Assembly (NCBI GenBank): GCA_963989385.1 | Contig: OZ022503.1 | Coordinates: forward strand, 69,538,123-69,602,122 | Reading direction: 5' to 3' | Source of the DNA: Ctena decussata | Lineage: Eukaryota > Mollusca > Bivalvia > Lucinida > Lucinidae | Length of the DNA: 64,000 bases | Shown here: positions 33,591 to 45,547 of the stretch, piece by piece | Numbering within the stretch: position 1 is the stretch's first letter | Layout: the number at the start of each line of letters is the position of its first letter | The notes under the pieces: model-generated | What the model saw: the letters and a program-made list of their open reading frames with translations, nothing else | What the model was told of the DNA's origin: nothing | Databases searched by the model: none | Position numbers and translations under genes: made by a program

Positions 33591-34174
33591 ACTGACGTGA
33601 ACATTACGATATTGTTTCAACTGCGTATGCTTATACTGGAAGAAATATCAAGCTGTGACTTGTCCTTAAAAGGGGGCAAACCATGGCAATGGGATAACTG
33701 TCAGTAGCATAATTGAAGATTAACATTGTTCTTATTCTTCTTCTTCTTCTTTTAATAAAGTGCAAGGCTACTCTGAAACATTTTTGCACCGTGAGAAGCT
33801 GCACAGGTATTCGTTAGGCGCAGTACTATATACAAATTAAAAGTGGATAGTCTTCACAATTTAGCTGGAAGCATTCCTTAAACGTGGTCAAGCCAAGGAG
33901 TATGCTATGACAAGCCACCTACTTCAGTGGCCATTGTAACATTATGGAACCAGGTACACGGGTGTTCAGCTGGTATGTCGAAAAGGTAGTACGCATAGTG
34001 GCTCTTCGACATACTCGTATGTGATTCCTCACACCATCTAAAGCTTTACATTGTTATGTTCGGTCTGTCATGGCCGCCGACCAAAATCTGAGATAATCTG
34101 GCTGGGTCACTGATGATAGGCAATGAATACTTTTGTACGTTTTCAAAATCATCCAATTTGTCTGGGTCTTTTAA
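33591..34174. other. vWA gene intron 3, unrecognised part
   Basis: Non-coding; contains a (TTC)n run near 33736-33751. Confidence 0.4.
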
Positions 34175-34875
34175 ACAAAGGGGTCATAAGGCACTAAATC
34201 GCTCACTCGAGTACAAAGGGCAAACTAAGGTCATCATTTCAACAAACCTGATCGTTTGAAAGTGTCAAAATATGGGAGACATTGGTTAAAGGTCAAAGAA
34301 TGACCTCAAAACCTTTATTATTCAAAAATGTTTATGTACTCGTTTAGTTGTTGGTATTTATCAGCGTTTGCACCAAAAGCTACAAGTTCCATGAACTCTT
34401 ATGCTTAAGCGTTTTCCCATATAAAAGCACCAGAAAGCAAAATTTCACCTTGCCGTAGAAAAGTCAACGTTAACCAAAGGTTATCATTTTCAACAATCTT
34501 GGTAGTACTCGGGTCTTCAATGTCACATACCAAGTTTCAAGGCCATCCATCAATCGGTTCTGGAGAAGAAGATTTTTAAAGGCTTTTACCATATTTGGGC
34601 GTGGCGGCTATGTTGGTTATATGACCTGGAGGTTCTACATGGAATTTGGTTACATTGGCACAATGGCTTTGGGGGAGTTGTTTTAAATTGTCGAAATATG
34701 AGAGTCCTGGGTCAAAAGACAAAGGATGACCTTGATCTCTTGTACTCACAAATATTCATGTACTCATTAAGATGACTGTATAAACCAATACTATAGAAGT
34801 CGTTTGAAATTATGGACGGACGGAATCTTCTTATACTATAAGCTCCCCAGCAGCCTCCGGCTCATGTAAGCTAAA
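34175..34875 (+). mobile_element. Helitron-like element, shortened relative of 2971-5244
   Basis: The 5' end is AAAGGGGTCATAAGGC...AATCGCTCACTCGA; the core is one to two units with TTGCCGTAGAAAAGTCAA; then a short GGACGGACGG tract, TATAAGCTCC and the end CCGGCTCATGTAAGCTAA. The terminal hairpin is partly decayed. Lies in vWA intron 3. Confidence 0.65.
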
Positions 34876-34994
34876 TACCATAAATCTTCAGATGAACTTG
34901 ATAAAAAATGAGCTGTTGAACCGGCCAATCGAAAATCAATGCTCCTTCTACATTGTTTGCCCAGATAGGCTGTCCCTGAACTTAGGATAAATAC

Positions 34995-35215
34995 CATAGC
35001 TCCAGATAAGGTAGGATTTTGGGGAAAATTCTGAAATACTGTTTCTCATTTCTTGACGAAAATATATGTTGTGTTCCCTCATTAGAACCATTTTGCCCGA
35101 AAATATATGTTGTGACCTCATTAACTCATTAATGAGGATCACAACATATGTTTTTGTGTAGGAATATGAAAATTATCCCGTAATTATCCCTGTTATCCCT
35201 TATTACTTGGAACAC
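34995..35215. mobile_element. Fold-back element (family F1)
   Basis: CCAGATAAGGTAGGATTTTG to CTTATTACTTGGAACACTC, with ATATATGTTGTGNCCTCATT and its inverse inside. It ends about 30 bp from the exon 3 donor of the vWA gene. Confidence 0.65.
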
Positions 35216-35244
35216 TCTTAGACTAAATATGGTGAAACTGTTAC

Positions 35245-35413
35245 CATTGTCATATGTTACTCTGTCAATGGCGCTGATTACATCCCACAAGTAGTTGTTG
35301 CTGCCGATATGGAACACCACACTGGTAGAAGTCATTGAGGAAAATTTTATCAATCCAACTCTGGAACCTGTTGTGGATATCGCGGACTTACTGTTGATAA
35401 ACTGAACAACTGT
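35245..35413 (-). CDS. Secreted vWA protein, exon 3
   Basis: Minus-strand exon of 169 nt after acceptor TTATGTTACTTTATAG (AG at 35415-35414), donor AATG|GTAACA (GT at 35244-35243). It is phase 0 in (after AAG of exon 2) and phase 1 out. It encodes the second helix and strands of the vWA fold: TVVQFINSKSAIS, RVGLIKFSSMTS and NYLWDVISAIDRVTYDN. VGLIKFSS is the typical edge strand. Without this exon the flanking phases do not match, which supports the model. Confidence 0.9.
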
Positions 35414-35578
35414 CTATAAAGTAACATAAAAAACTACTTTAATTTCACATTAGCTTCTTTGCGCACAAATGTATGAATACATTGTTGCAAAAACACTCAC
35501 AAATAATAACAGTGATAAAAATTACCTAGAATTGTCAGAAAATCTGACTATAGCCCCGCTGTAGCGCTTCCAAAGTAT

Positions 35579-36390
35579 ACTGGCAGGCGACCAGTGGTGG
35601 CCGTTTTTTTGTTACTCTTTTTATCTTGTAACGGACGTATAGTGATTAGTGATTCTATATTTTGGTTTAATAAACTAGGGGTAACTGTCGTTATAATACT
35701 GATTTATTTTTTGAAATAGACTATAACTTGTGCCTGTGACAGATCCTCAAACTAGGTCACCAAAACGCATTGAAATACGAGCGTGGCGTACCAGTGATGG
35801 CCGTCACGAATGCCATGCATTGAATGATGCATTTTTCAAAACCTTGTTGTGGATTTAAACTTTGATGATATGTCATTGTAAGTCTGTGGTCTTTGTCAGA
35901 GTTTAATAGTTTTAGCGCGTTCAGCACATATAGAATATAAGCAACAATCAGAAACAGACTTTAAAACTCTGACGTAGTCATTTCGTAGGCGCACGCTATA
36001 TTAGGGGCCTACGTCGAAAACAAATGGTTACACGTGTGCTGTCATTTACAAGAATTTAGATGCTTTTTGCAGACTGGTTGCAGGTTATACCTTTTTCGTC
36101 ATAGGTAATCATTTATAAAGCAATTTGTTCATGTTTATTTCTGTATTTAATTGTGTGTGTATCAAGGGTTGTGATCCCCGGCAAGGCAATAATGTTGGTA
36201 TGAGGGTAGCTTTGGGAAATTGTTAACCTTTTGCCTTCCGGGAAGATAATTTAACCAGTCTTTTTTTGTGGGAGTTCCTTTTGTTTCCTTTTACAAAATG
36301 GCCAATTCTGAGACGGATCAAGTACGTAATTGCGCGTGCAAAATGCAAACGGCCACCACTGGTACGCGGCCACCACTGGTCGCACGCCAG
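35579..36390. mobile_element. Inverted-repeat element with CAGTGGTGGCC arms
   Basis: CTGGCAGGCGACCAGTGGTG at the left faces CACCACTGGTCGCACGCCAG at the right, flanked by TA. A third partial motif (GTACCAGTGATGGCCG) is at 35789. About 0.8 kb, no transposase. Vague ORFs across 36223-36544 are not credible. Confidence 0.6.
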
Positions 36391-36429
36391 TATGGTCTGC
36401 ATGAAGAAGACAAAACATGATATAAAAAA

Positions 36430-37900
36430 ATCTACCTTGTATAAGCAGTTTATCATGAACAGTTGCTAAGAAAACTGTTATGAAAAGGACCAGTATACAC
36501 AGCATTGATAGAAAGAAAAAAATAAAACCTATATGGAATAACATGCAGGAGAAAGCCTGTTCTCTATTCCACGATACAGCAGTTCATTGCATAATCTACC
36601 TTGAACAGTTGCTGAGAAAGCTGTTACGAAAAGTTTCTTTATTCAATGAACGGAGAAAAAGAAAAAAACAACTGGGAAGAATAAGCAGAGCACGGTCTGG
36701 TCTTTACCCCCACCATACAACAGGTCATTGTGAAGTCATAATTATCATGATTATACCAAAACATAAACGTTATACCTGGCCCAGTTGCTGAGAAATATGT
36801 TAGCAAAACATTTCATTATAAATGCAAGGAGAGAAAGAAGGGGGAATAACAAGAGGAAAGGGCGTCCCGTTCTACGAGTCATTATTCATTAATGTATACC
36901 AAATATGAACCTTCGATCTTAAAAAATGCTGAGAAATCCGTTGCGAGAAATTACATGAGCCGCGACACGAGAAAACCAACAAAGTGGCATGTGCGCCCCG
37001 CGAAGACAGATCAGCCTGGAAATCCGCCCAGTCTGATGAGAGTCTTCGCTGTGCGTCTAAAGGGTAGCTAAGGGTCCAAGCTAGCTCCATGCGGACAGGG
37101 AAGACTATCAGACTGGGCGAATGCCCAGCCTGATCATGGCACTCTGATCAGATTGGGCGAATGCCCAGCCTGATCTGAGTCTTCGCTGGGCGCACTTTGT
37201 CACTTTATTGACGGTTTTCACGTGTCGCCGCTCACATTACTGAATGCATGGAGAGAAGTTAAAGTGAACAAATACAGGGAAGAACATACAGCCAGTTCTC
37301 TATCTGTGGCTGTAAACCTGCATACCAAATATGAACTTTCTATCTTATACGTTTTGTGGAGATATTTTCAACAAAATAGTGTGGAGAGAAAGAAAAGAGA
37401 GGAGGAAAAGGGAAGAATAAGGGGAAAGAACCCGTTCTCTAGCCCACGATACAACGGGTCATTGTCAACACATATACCAAATATGATTATTCTACCTTGA
37501 GCAGTTGCTGAGAACCCTTTTACAAAAAGTTACAATACTGAATTCATTGGACCAAAAGAAAAGTGAACAAAATAGGGAAAAGCAAATAGGAGAAAACTGG
37601 TGCTCTATTCCACGATACAGCTTGTCAGTGTCACAAATGGTGTAAAAGAAAAGAGAGAATGAAAAGAAAAGAATAAGAGGAGGCGACCCGTTCTCTATCC
37701 GAAGGTACAACAAATAATTTTCAACTCATATACCAACAATTGCTGAGAAACCTTAACAGTACTGCATGCATGCGGAGAGAAAGAAAAGTGAACAAAAAAC
37801 GGGGAGGAACAAACAGGAGAAACCCGGTGCTCTATCACACGATACAACTTGTCGTTGTCAACCTATATACCAAATACTTACACGGTTAAATAGACACCTT
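36430..37900 (+). repeat. Diverged tandem repeat, about 145-180-bp units
   Basis: Units share CAGTTGCTGAGAAAN(C/T)TGTTA, GGAGAGAAAGAAAAG, CTCTATTCCACGATACA and CATATACCAAATATGA. Marker positions are near 36610, 36785, 36928, 37505 and 37740. Interrupted at 36957-37233. Intron of the vWA gene. Confidence 0.65.
36957..37233. mobile_element. Fold-back element (family F2) with ACAT target duplication
   Basis: Ends GAGCCGCGACACGAGAAAAC and CGTGTCGCCGCTC. ACAT lies at 36953-36956 and 37234-37237. It splits the tandem unit. The interior is CAGCCTGGNNATCCGCCCAG and inverted partners (AGACTGGGCGAATGCCCAG). Confidence 0.8.
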
Positions 37901-37911
37901 TGACAAAAAAT

Positions 37912-37990
37912 GGATGGATGCCTTGCGATTTTACGTCATTTTTCACAGTATTTCAGTCATATCGTTCTGACGGTGAATGTTGGACTGCGT
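37912..37990 (-). repeat. SINE S1 3' fragment
   Basis: GGATGGATGCCTTGCGATTT and TTTCAGTCATATCG match the S1 body; the tRNA head is missing. Confidence 0.6.
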
Positions 37991-38018
37991 TTATCACCTA
38001 AATGTAGTACATCAGGTA

Positions 38019-38219
38019 CAGAGCTCCAGATAAGAGGGTATTGAGGATAATTCAAAGATAATTTTTCTTATTTCTCAACGAAAACGTATGTTGTGACCCC
38101 TCATTAGAACCGTCTCGACGAGACGGTTCTAATGATGGGTCATAAAATATGTTTTTATGGAGAAATTTGGCTAATTATCCCAAAATTATCTCTGTTACCC
38201 CTTCTTATCTGGAGCACTG
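38019..38219. mobile_element. Fold-back element (family F1) with AGGTA duplication
   Basis: CAGAGCTCCAGATAAGAGGG faces CTTCTTATCTGGAGCACTG. AGGTA lies at 38014-38018 and 38220-38224. The central palindrome is AACCGTCTCGACGAGACGGTT. The cleanest F1 copy. Confidence 0.85.
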
Positions 38220-38478
38220 AGGTAGTAAATATTTTCAGTCTAAGAACTGGCTGTCATACAGGGTTTCTGATTTAGCATGCAATTGGTCCGAATCGTACAC
38301 TATATTAGCACAGACGCTTGGGTTTTGGACTTCGGTCAGTAGAGACTCGATGAAGTCTCAAACGGAGACTGCGATCCAATTTACGGCATTACTCGGATCA
38401 GCCTTTGCATTCATTTAGTCTTATCTTCACTTTTTTTCTATATAAACAGCCTTTAGAGCCTGACAAATTCGTTAATAG

Positions 38479-38760
38479 TCACAGGGTATAATCGATTCCG
38501 CTAATTTTCGCTTCCTGCAGAGACTTTACATCATATTTGGCTTCCGCCGAGACTGTCCGCGATGATTTGCTTCCTGCCGAGACATCTGTACATGATAAAT
38601 GGCTTCCTGCAGAGACTGTCCGCGTGATTCTGCTTCCTGCCGAGGCTCTCGGCAGGAAGCAGAGTCACGCGGACACGGAAAGTCTCGACAGGAAGTCATT
38701 TTTCGAGGACAGTAGTCTCTGCAGGAAGCGAAAATTGGCGGAATCGATTATACCCTGTGA
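38479..38760. mobile_element. 282-bp MITE with repeated GCTTCCTGC motif (family G)
   Basis: TCACAGGGTATAATCG and CGATTATACCCTGTGA are perfect ends, with TAG at 38476-38478 and 38761-38763. Each arm carries about four GCTTCCTGC(A/C)GAGACT units, so the whole folds into a long stem. It ends about 90 bp from the exon 2 donor. Relatives: 41639-41870 and 45548-45656. Confidence 0.85.
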
Positions 38761-38850
38761 TAGTGCCGATTGAAGACTCTGATGTACAGACTGACCTCGT
38801 GGTTTCTAAAATAAAGTTTCCATCGAAGTTACCTATTTGTGTCACCGTAC

Positions 38851-39146
38851 CTTTGCTGCCATCTTTCCATTGTCAAATGCGTCATAGCCCACACTTCCAC
38901 TGCTATCTAAAACCAACACAGCATCGACATTATTTGTCGTCGGTGCTTGTGCAGAAATCGGTTTAAATTGTCCAATCGTGCGATTGTACCCCGGCACCAC
39001 GGAAGCATGATTGGTCACCATGGGAATATTTGTAAACATTCCACCAGAAAGTTTCCCGTAATCAACAGTTGGAGCTACACCTTCAAAGAGACTGCCCAAT
39101 TGCTGAGCCATTGATGCTCCCATAGCCTGAACTTGCTGAGATAGCG
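38851..39146 (-). CDS. Secreted vWA protein, exon 2
   Basis: Minus-strand exon of 296 nt after acceptor CGATTCATTTCAG (AG at 39148-39147), donor GCAAAG|GTACGG (GT at 38850-38849). It is phase 1 in and phase 0 out. It encodes a Gln/Ala/Met-rich segment (LSQQVQAMGASMAQQLGSLF, amphipathic), a linker of about 50 residues with an NRT glycosylation site (about residue 84), and the start of the vWA domain, VDAVLVLDSSGSVGYDAF, whose DSSGS (about residues 110-114) is the MIDAS motif. The segment before the domain matches nothing I recognise. Confidence 0.93.
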
Positions 39147-39953
39147 CTGAAATGAATCGATGGTAACAACTCTGAGGTAAAAGGAGGGGGTGCTCCCAAC
39201 ATATGCTGAGTTTTGACTTCATAAATGTAAGCCTCCCATTCCCAGAAGTTTAGTTAAGATTTTTACTTTTAAACATAGTAAATATACCAAATAACATTGA
39301 TTTGTACAAATGTCTACCTTACGTTTTTTTGTGAAAAAAGTTTGGGTATCCTCCCAAACCGAAAAGGAGCCGATGCTATCTAAACAAACGTGTTCATACC
39401 AAAGTGATAACAGTTTCATTACGTTTTTCTCTCCTTGTACGGCTTGATTTTACAGTCAAGCCAATACTTTACAGAAAAACACAATTTATTCCGCGAAAAT
39501 TAAAAACTGCGAAAATTAATCGTGTTTTTTTTTGGCAAATCCGCGAAAATTTGGCGACGCGAAAATTTTCCACTATACGGTATGGCTGTCACCTCTTTTT
39601 TTTGAAGGCAAACTTTAAACAATGAAATAATCAAGGGAGTTTCTGCTAATGCGCAAATACGCACTGGTGCGTATTGAAATTTTACAAAATTTTAACACGC
39701 AACTGCGTATTTGCATGCACAAATCTAGTAAATTGGACAAGATTTCAATACCAATGGATATCAGTTGACATGCCAATACTGATTATCTTAGGGCTAAACC
39801 CATAGACTTCTCTTCAAGGAATACGAAATATAGTGTGCGTATCATGTAATTGTCTCTAGCTACGCACCTGATAATAATAACAAAATAATAATAATACATT
39901 GTAATAATTATAATGATAATAATAAAATAAAATAAACCATGCAGCTTTAAAAT
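39147..39953. other. vWA gene intron 1, part
   Basis: Non-coding. The TTCCGCGAAAATTAAAAACT area (39488-39570) has several CGCGAAAATT repeats of unknown origin. Confidence 0.4.
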
Positions 39954-40095
39954 GAGTCGCGACGCGAGAAAACCAACAAAGTGGTTGTGCGCCCAGCGCA
40001 GACTCAGATCAGCCTGGGCATTGGCGGATGCCCAGGCTGATCTGAGTCTGTGCTGGGCGCACAACCACATTGTTGGTTTTGTCGTGTCGCGGCTC
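39954..40095. mobile_element. Fold-back element (family F2), short copy
   Basis: GAGTCGCGACGCGAGAAAAC faces GTTTTGTCGTGTCGCGGCTC. The inner arms AGACTCAGATCAGCCTGGGC / GCCCAGGCTGATCTGAGTCT are nearly perfect. Confidence 0.8.
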
Positions 40096-40450
40096 ATATA
40101 TGCTGTGCATTTTAATATTTAAAATTCTGTTCACAGAGTTATACTAAAGATAAATTTTGTCATAAAATCACAGAATGTAATGAGACAGACCAAACCATAC
40201 AAAATATAGTAAACACATTTGAAAGCATTGTTTCAACGCATGTTGTTACAGTTTCGAGGTACTTTGGTAATTAACGTTCGACTGCGCAAGCCCACCCTAG
40301 ATTGTGGTCTCAGTTTGGTAAGGGCGTTAGCAGAGCCCAGTTACAACTGTTGTCAGGGTGCGTGCGGGCTCAGCAAGAGAAAGCACAAGACCGAATTATA
40401 ATATAGGCATACCGATAATCAGAGCCTTAAGTTTTTACACGCTTACATAC

Positions 40451-40538
40451 CTTGCATGCGTTTTTGCTTCCTGATTCCCCTCTGAGGAGCACAGTAGACC
40501 AGAGATAACAAGCAGACGAGGCAAAGAACTGACTTCAT
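40451..40538 (-). CDS. Secreted vWA-domain protein, exon 1 (signal peptide)
   Basis: ATG at 40538-40536 opens MKSVLCLVCLLSLVYCAPQ, a classic signal peptide (Lys, hydrophobic core, likely cleavage after YCA or VYC), then basic RGIRKQKRMQ. Donor CAAG|GTATGT (GT at 40450-40449), phase 1, joins exon 2 to make an Ala codon. Joined exons 40538-40451, 39146-38851, 35413-35245, 33340-33182 and 29418-29237 give about 297 residues: signal peptide 1-17, basic/Gln-rich linker to about 100, vWA domain about 103-260, Cys-containing tail. MIDAS residues are present (DSSGS, a Thr at about 188-190, Asp218). vWA domains with this motif bind ligands through a divalent cation and occur in extracellular matrix, collagen-associated and shell or byssus matrix proteins; the particular role here is unknown. 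A possible acceptor (CTCTTTACAG) just upstream suggests a 5'UTR intron. Confidence 0.9.
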
Positions 40539-40585
40539 TTTGTCTGTAAAGAGTATAATATCGGCTAATATAAAGAACATTGATC

Positions 40586-40612
40586 AAATAAATAAATAAA
40601 TAAATAAATAAT
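40586..40612 (+). repeat. (AAAT)n microsatellite
   Basis: Six to seven AAAT units just upstream of the vWA gene start. Confidence 0.9.
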
Positions 40613-41638
40613 ACCCACCTCTCTCCGATCCAGTTTTGAAGACATTCTTAAACTTCTGCCGTCAAGTGTTTTTCTAAAGATTCGGTTTATATGTTTTAAA
40701 CTATACGAGGGGATTCAATGTACGCGTATAGGCCCAATTCAAATGTGCTTAAATTCCAGTTTTGTTCATTTGGAGGGATTTTGAAGTTGCAAACGTTTTA
40801 GGAATTTTTACATGAAAATATTATTTTTCATTTTATGTCATATAAGTCTTAAATTTTTGTTCAATACAAATGAAGTTGAATAATTTTTGACATGTAGAAA
40901 AATAATTCTAATTTATGACATATAATTCTTTTGTTTTTCTGTTTATGACATAAGGGGACCACCCTCCCCGCCCGCCTAGAGTGTTCCGTTATATTTTACA
41001 GTATTTTAATTTTAAGTTGTTTATTTATTTATCATTATTCTTTTTTATCTATCTATCGAATGTCTTTTTATGTAAACATTTTCTTCCAAGTCCATAATTT
41101 TGATGAATCATTTCATCTTATGCATATGTAACAAACTTAAATTAACCCTTAAGAGCCATGAAAGCAAATATTATGTCTGCAGAAGTTCAAAAAATCTTTC
41201 AGCCAAGCTATATCATGCTGAAAATTCAAAGACCAGAGGAAAACAGCTTAGATCTAGATGAGGCGGCTCATCTAGACCTACCTGTTTTAAAAATCAACTA
41301 TTTTCTTTTTCCTTTTTTTTTTTTTTTTTTTTTTTTTTGTTTTAATGATTTAATGAGAAAACCGCTTTAGCTTACCATTAATTATTTTATTGGCTGATAT
41401 TGATAGAGATTTTGTTTTACACCTTTATATATACAATTTGTCACGGAAACGTACTTGGCAGTTGTTTTGGTGCCCTTATTTCACATCCTGCTTCTGATAA
41501 GTTTAGCTGGAACGGGAACTCCTGGTTAGTTGGTATAACTTCCTGTTTACTACTTCCCTGAACGAACTTATCTAATGTTCAAAGTAAGAGGCCTACTCTG
41601 CAAGGAAAGAATATGCTCCTTTAGAATATGCTCCTTTA
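40613..41638. other. Upstream flank of the vWA gene; nothing recognised
   Basis: Includes a T homopolymer at about 41313-41340 and a GATCTAGATGAGGCGGCTCATCTAG-like palindrome near 41250. No promoter elements could be fixed. Confidence 0.4.
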
Positions 41639-41870
41639 TCACAGGGTATAAACCAGTCCGCCAATTTTCGCTTCCTGCAGAGACTGTCCATCTTCTTTGG
41701 CTGCCGCCGAGACTGTCGGCGATCTCTTGCTTCCTGCAGGGACGACCGTCCTCGAAAAATGGCTTCCTGCCGAGACCTGTCCGCGTGACTCTGCTTCCTG
41801 CCGAGGCTCTCGGCAGGAAGCAGAATCACGCGGACAGTCTCCGCAGGAAGCCATTTATCATAGGGAACTT
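41639..41870. mobile_element. Family G MITE, right end truncated
   Basis: The left arm TCACAGGGTATAAACCAGTC is intact. The GCTTCCTGC(A/C)GAGAC units run in and then invert at CCGAGGCTCTCGG. The right arm stops at CATTTATCATAGGG. Long open frames on both strands here are products of the repeat. Confidence 0.75.
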
Positions 41871-43935
41871 TATGCTTTAATACGGCGGAAATTACCGATA
41901 GTGACTTACGGGTCTATCCGAGAGCTTACCTGTTGAAATCCTGTCCAGTGCTATATGCAATTACATTGGAATATAATGTTAAATGTTAAATTAAATACAT
42001 AAATGATAGTACGACAATTTTTTATAAGTTATGAACATAAACTTCAGTCTTTGTCCGTTAATATGGTGTAAAAATGTATAAAATAACTTCATGTTTTGAT
42101 TCTTCCATCGGCTTTTGAAAATTGAAGCTTCAATCACTTGAAATTATATACGAATCATGTCGAAAATGCCCAAGAAGCTATGTTCAGCCTAAAATTTGCA
42201 AATGATCGAATTTTCTATAAAACTTTTATAAGTTATCACCATCGAGAGATTTTTATAAGGTTTACATTGATGTAATTCATTATAAAATAAGTACACTTAA
42301 AGTGTCTTCCAATGATCTCTAAAAATACAAAAAGTCGTGTTTCGATAAAACCTCGCTCATAATTATGGCTCAAATAGTCTAAGTCCAAATCCGCCTATAT
42401 TGCGTAAAGGCTAACACCACATCCTTTCTTGGTATTCGTGTTTTGTTTATATATTTTATGTGTGCTTTTTATGATCTACATGTAATTAAGAAAGAAACAA
42501 TATTTATATAGTCTGATTAAGAAAGAAAGAAAGATCGAATGAAAGAAGAATGCAAGAAAGGAAAATAGAGAAAGAAGTCAATTTACATGTACTCTTAAAC
42601 GTGACAATCAAACGTGAAAAAAACACACGGTTAATCAACTAATTGTAGTTTTTTTTTTAATTCTTAATAAGCTAAAAAAAATCAACCATGAAAACAAATA
42701 ATTACATATTTTATGGTAATGTTAATTTAATCTATATAATTTCTAGTGTTTGTGCTAACAGTTCTGATTGAAATTCATTCGAGTGTGGTGGGGGTTATTT
42801 ATCAAAGAAACCGAAATATGTTTTGTCTATCACAGGGTAGGATCTTAGAAGCCACTTAATCGTATTTTTATTGACTAGCTAACAGGCAGATTTGCTCATT
42901 TATTATTAGGAGACATGGAGAGACATACACTGTATTGCTCTCTTTAGATATTACAGTATTGTCGAAAAACTGTTGACTGTAAGAAACTAAATCATGATGA
43001 AGATTTCCTCGCAATGTTGTGTAAGGAACGCTTACTATATAGCATAGTCCGCATAGCTAAGGAAAAACTGCTATGAAACATTTTTCTTGCAAGGCTATAG
43101 AAATATTTTTTTTTATGTTTCACTTTATTAGTAATATTTCTGTTCATAATGAAACTTTGTCCCTTTAACATATGACTGTTTTAAGTGAAGCTAGAAAGGA
43201 TTATTTAAAGATAAAATTTTGGTGCTATTTTTGGTATTTCTGCTAAAATGAGTACTTACGATAATAAGCCTGTGCATCTGCGCAATGTTATCAGCCTCTG
43301 ATATGTGCGAAATGATAAGACCAAACAGTGTCTGAACAGTTTGCGCAAGCTGATCGGAATACGTTGATAATACGCTATGTACACAGTATAAGTAACATGC
43401 ATTAATCGATTATCGATCATAAAATCCGATATTACCTCCTATCAGTTATAGTAATTGTCATCTCATTAAAGTTTGAAATGAACTCATCATGAAATAACCA
43501 AAGATAAATACTAAAAATATAAATGTCCAACATTAAATTTATGGAATTGGTTATTCACAGTTTGGGGCATGACTTACAATATATATTTTAATTTAAACAA
43601 TATAAATTGATCAATATGCAAACTAACTCAGACCAGCTTATGCACTTGCGAAACACTGGTCTGAGGCTATGATCAGTTAATAATTTTTGTTTTTGTCAAT
43701 TTTAGTATTAGTTTGTATAACCTAACCCGTTTAACTGATCCGAATTTCTGATAAAAATATTTTAAACATGTGTGATCAAATTAGGCTGTGCCTGTGCGCA
43801 AACCATTTAAAATTGGCAAGCTGTTCTCATGTTGTAATTTAATTTAGTTAGAATGAAAAACAGTTAGAAATACGAAGATACAAGGTCAAGGCCGGGCCAC
43901 TTTTTACTGGTCATTTTTCATAATTTTCCTCATAC
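41871..43935. other. No feature recognised
   Basis: About 2 kb of AT-rich DNA without repeats or coding signals that I could identify; a GAAA-rich stretch lies at 42517-42575. Confidence 0.5.
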
Positions 43936-44157
43936 GAGCCGCGACAAGATAAACCAGCAAAGTGGAATGTGCACCCAGCGAAGACGCAGATCAGCCTGAG
44001 CAGCCACCCAGTCTTTGCTGTGCGATTAAAGAGTAGCTAATACCCTGAGCTACTTCCATGCCGATATTGAAGCCTCTGATCAGATTAGGCGGATGCACAG
44101 GCTGATCTGAGTCTTCGCTGGGCGCACATGCAGCTGTGTTTTGTCATGTCACGGCTC
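43936..44157. mobile_element. Fold-back element (family F2)
   Basis: GAGCCGCGACAAGATAAACC to TTGTCATGTCACGGCTC with the family's ATCAGCCTGNGC / GCNCAGGCTGAT arms. Confidence 0.75.
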
Positions 44158-44383
44158 ATTAAATTGTTTGCTAAAGTCATCGACTGAGAAGCCTACTGAG
44201 CCGCTGTTGTCTACACGCCATCTGTCTGAAGGTGTGAAATTCGGTCACATGTCTTGTCAAAACAATGCAATTTCAAAATTAACACTCGCTAAGGGCAATG
44301 AAAGTCAGAAATCGATATTCAATCCGATATGTATTAAAGATCGTCTTCTGATGATTTTTTAACCGTATAAAAATAGTAATTTT

Positions 44384-44576
44384 AGCTGCGTCGCAACAAA
44401 ACGAACACAGTGCCATAGCGCCCTGCGAAGTCTAAGATCAGCCTAGGCAGGATAACCAATGGGCTAAGCTACCTCTTCGCGGACAGAGAAGACTATCAGA
44501 CTGGGCGGATACACACGCTGATCTGGGTGTTAGCAGGGCGCAAATAACATTTTGTTTGTTTTGTCGTGTCGCGACT
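44384..44576. mobile_element. Fold-back element (family F2), diverged
   Basis: AGCTGCGTCGCAACAAAACG to TTTTGTCGTGTCGCGACTC; the interior is decayed. Confidence 0.65.
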
Positions 44577-45547
44577 CATGTTTTTGTTCGCAGAAAAGGC
44601 AGATTTTAAATACTAATCGTAAATGTTTAAACTTAAATGTTTTAAATAACGCAGCTTAGCAGAGAGCCGAAAGACGGCATATGCATAAAACTTTTGAACA
44701 GTTTTGTCAAAACAGAAAGTCAAAAGAAAAAAAGTTGTCGTTGCTGTTGAGTTGTGGTTTAACGTCCCAGAAAATAATATTTAAGTCATGTCGAGATAAT
44801 GCCTCTGAATTTGTAGGACAACTAGAAAAACTTGGCCTGCGATAAATGACATTCAGGTCTAGCAGCCGCTGCCGCAGAAGCATCAGGCAGCCAATATTTA
44901 TTTCGCGAGCCCCAATGGGCGGGGCAAAAGAAAAAAAATAAGCAAAAAAAAAAAACAAAAAAAAACGTGGGTTGATGGATATCTGTATCAGGCTTAATGT
45001 GGGTGGATGGGTATCTGTATCAGGCTTAATCTTTCCATAAAGCTGAGACCGTCAAAGAGGGATCGAAATATCACAATTTACTATAAGTATTATTGTTTTA
45101 TGTTTTTGTTGTCAGAAACTAAAACGACCAATGATCAGATCTATTTTTCTCGCCAATCCTTACGAAATTGACCTAAACATGTGGAAAAAAGAGACTTATT
45201 ACAACAAAAGTGAGCAAGTGAGAAAAGTAAATTGATTTGATCTGAGAAAAAGAAAACCCATATTGTTAAAAAATAAAAATGTTTCCATCCAGCTCCTTCG
45301 TATTGTTATTATGGTGATAAAATATTAAACACAGTGATGACAAGAAACCGGTTTCAGAGAAGTTCAACACCTGTACGGATCCGGGGATATGGACATCGGT
45401 ATGACATTCCTAATATCGATTGATACCTATCGCTTCGCGGGTCTAAGGGAAATAACTGCATTCACATTAATACTCGCTCCAGGTAACAGGTAACCGATTA
45501 CACTATTTAGCGCGTCTTGAAGACTTAAGCTCCAGTTGCCGCATGTA
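44577..45547. other. Non-coding; SINE fragment near 44750
   Basis: GGTTTAACGTCCCAGAAAAT and AGTCATGTCGAGATAATGC resemble the 3' part of the SINE families. Two direct copies of GGGTTGATGGATATCTGTATC-like sequence lie at 44969-45032. No gene. Confidence 0.35.

Noticed and set aside
41575..41936. Several overlapping open frames rich in LLPAE or SCREP
   Set aside because: They are translations of the GCTTCCTGC(A/C)GAGAC repeat of a MITE in different frames; the same peptides appear at 38537-38773.
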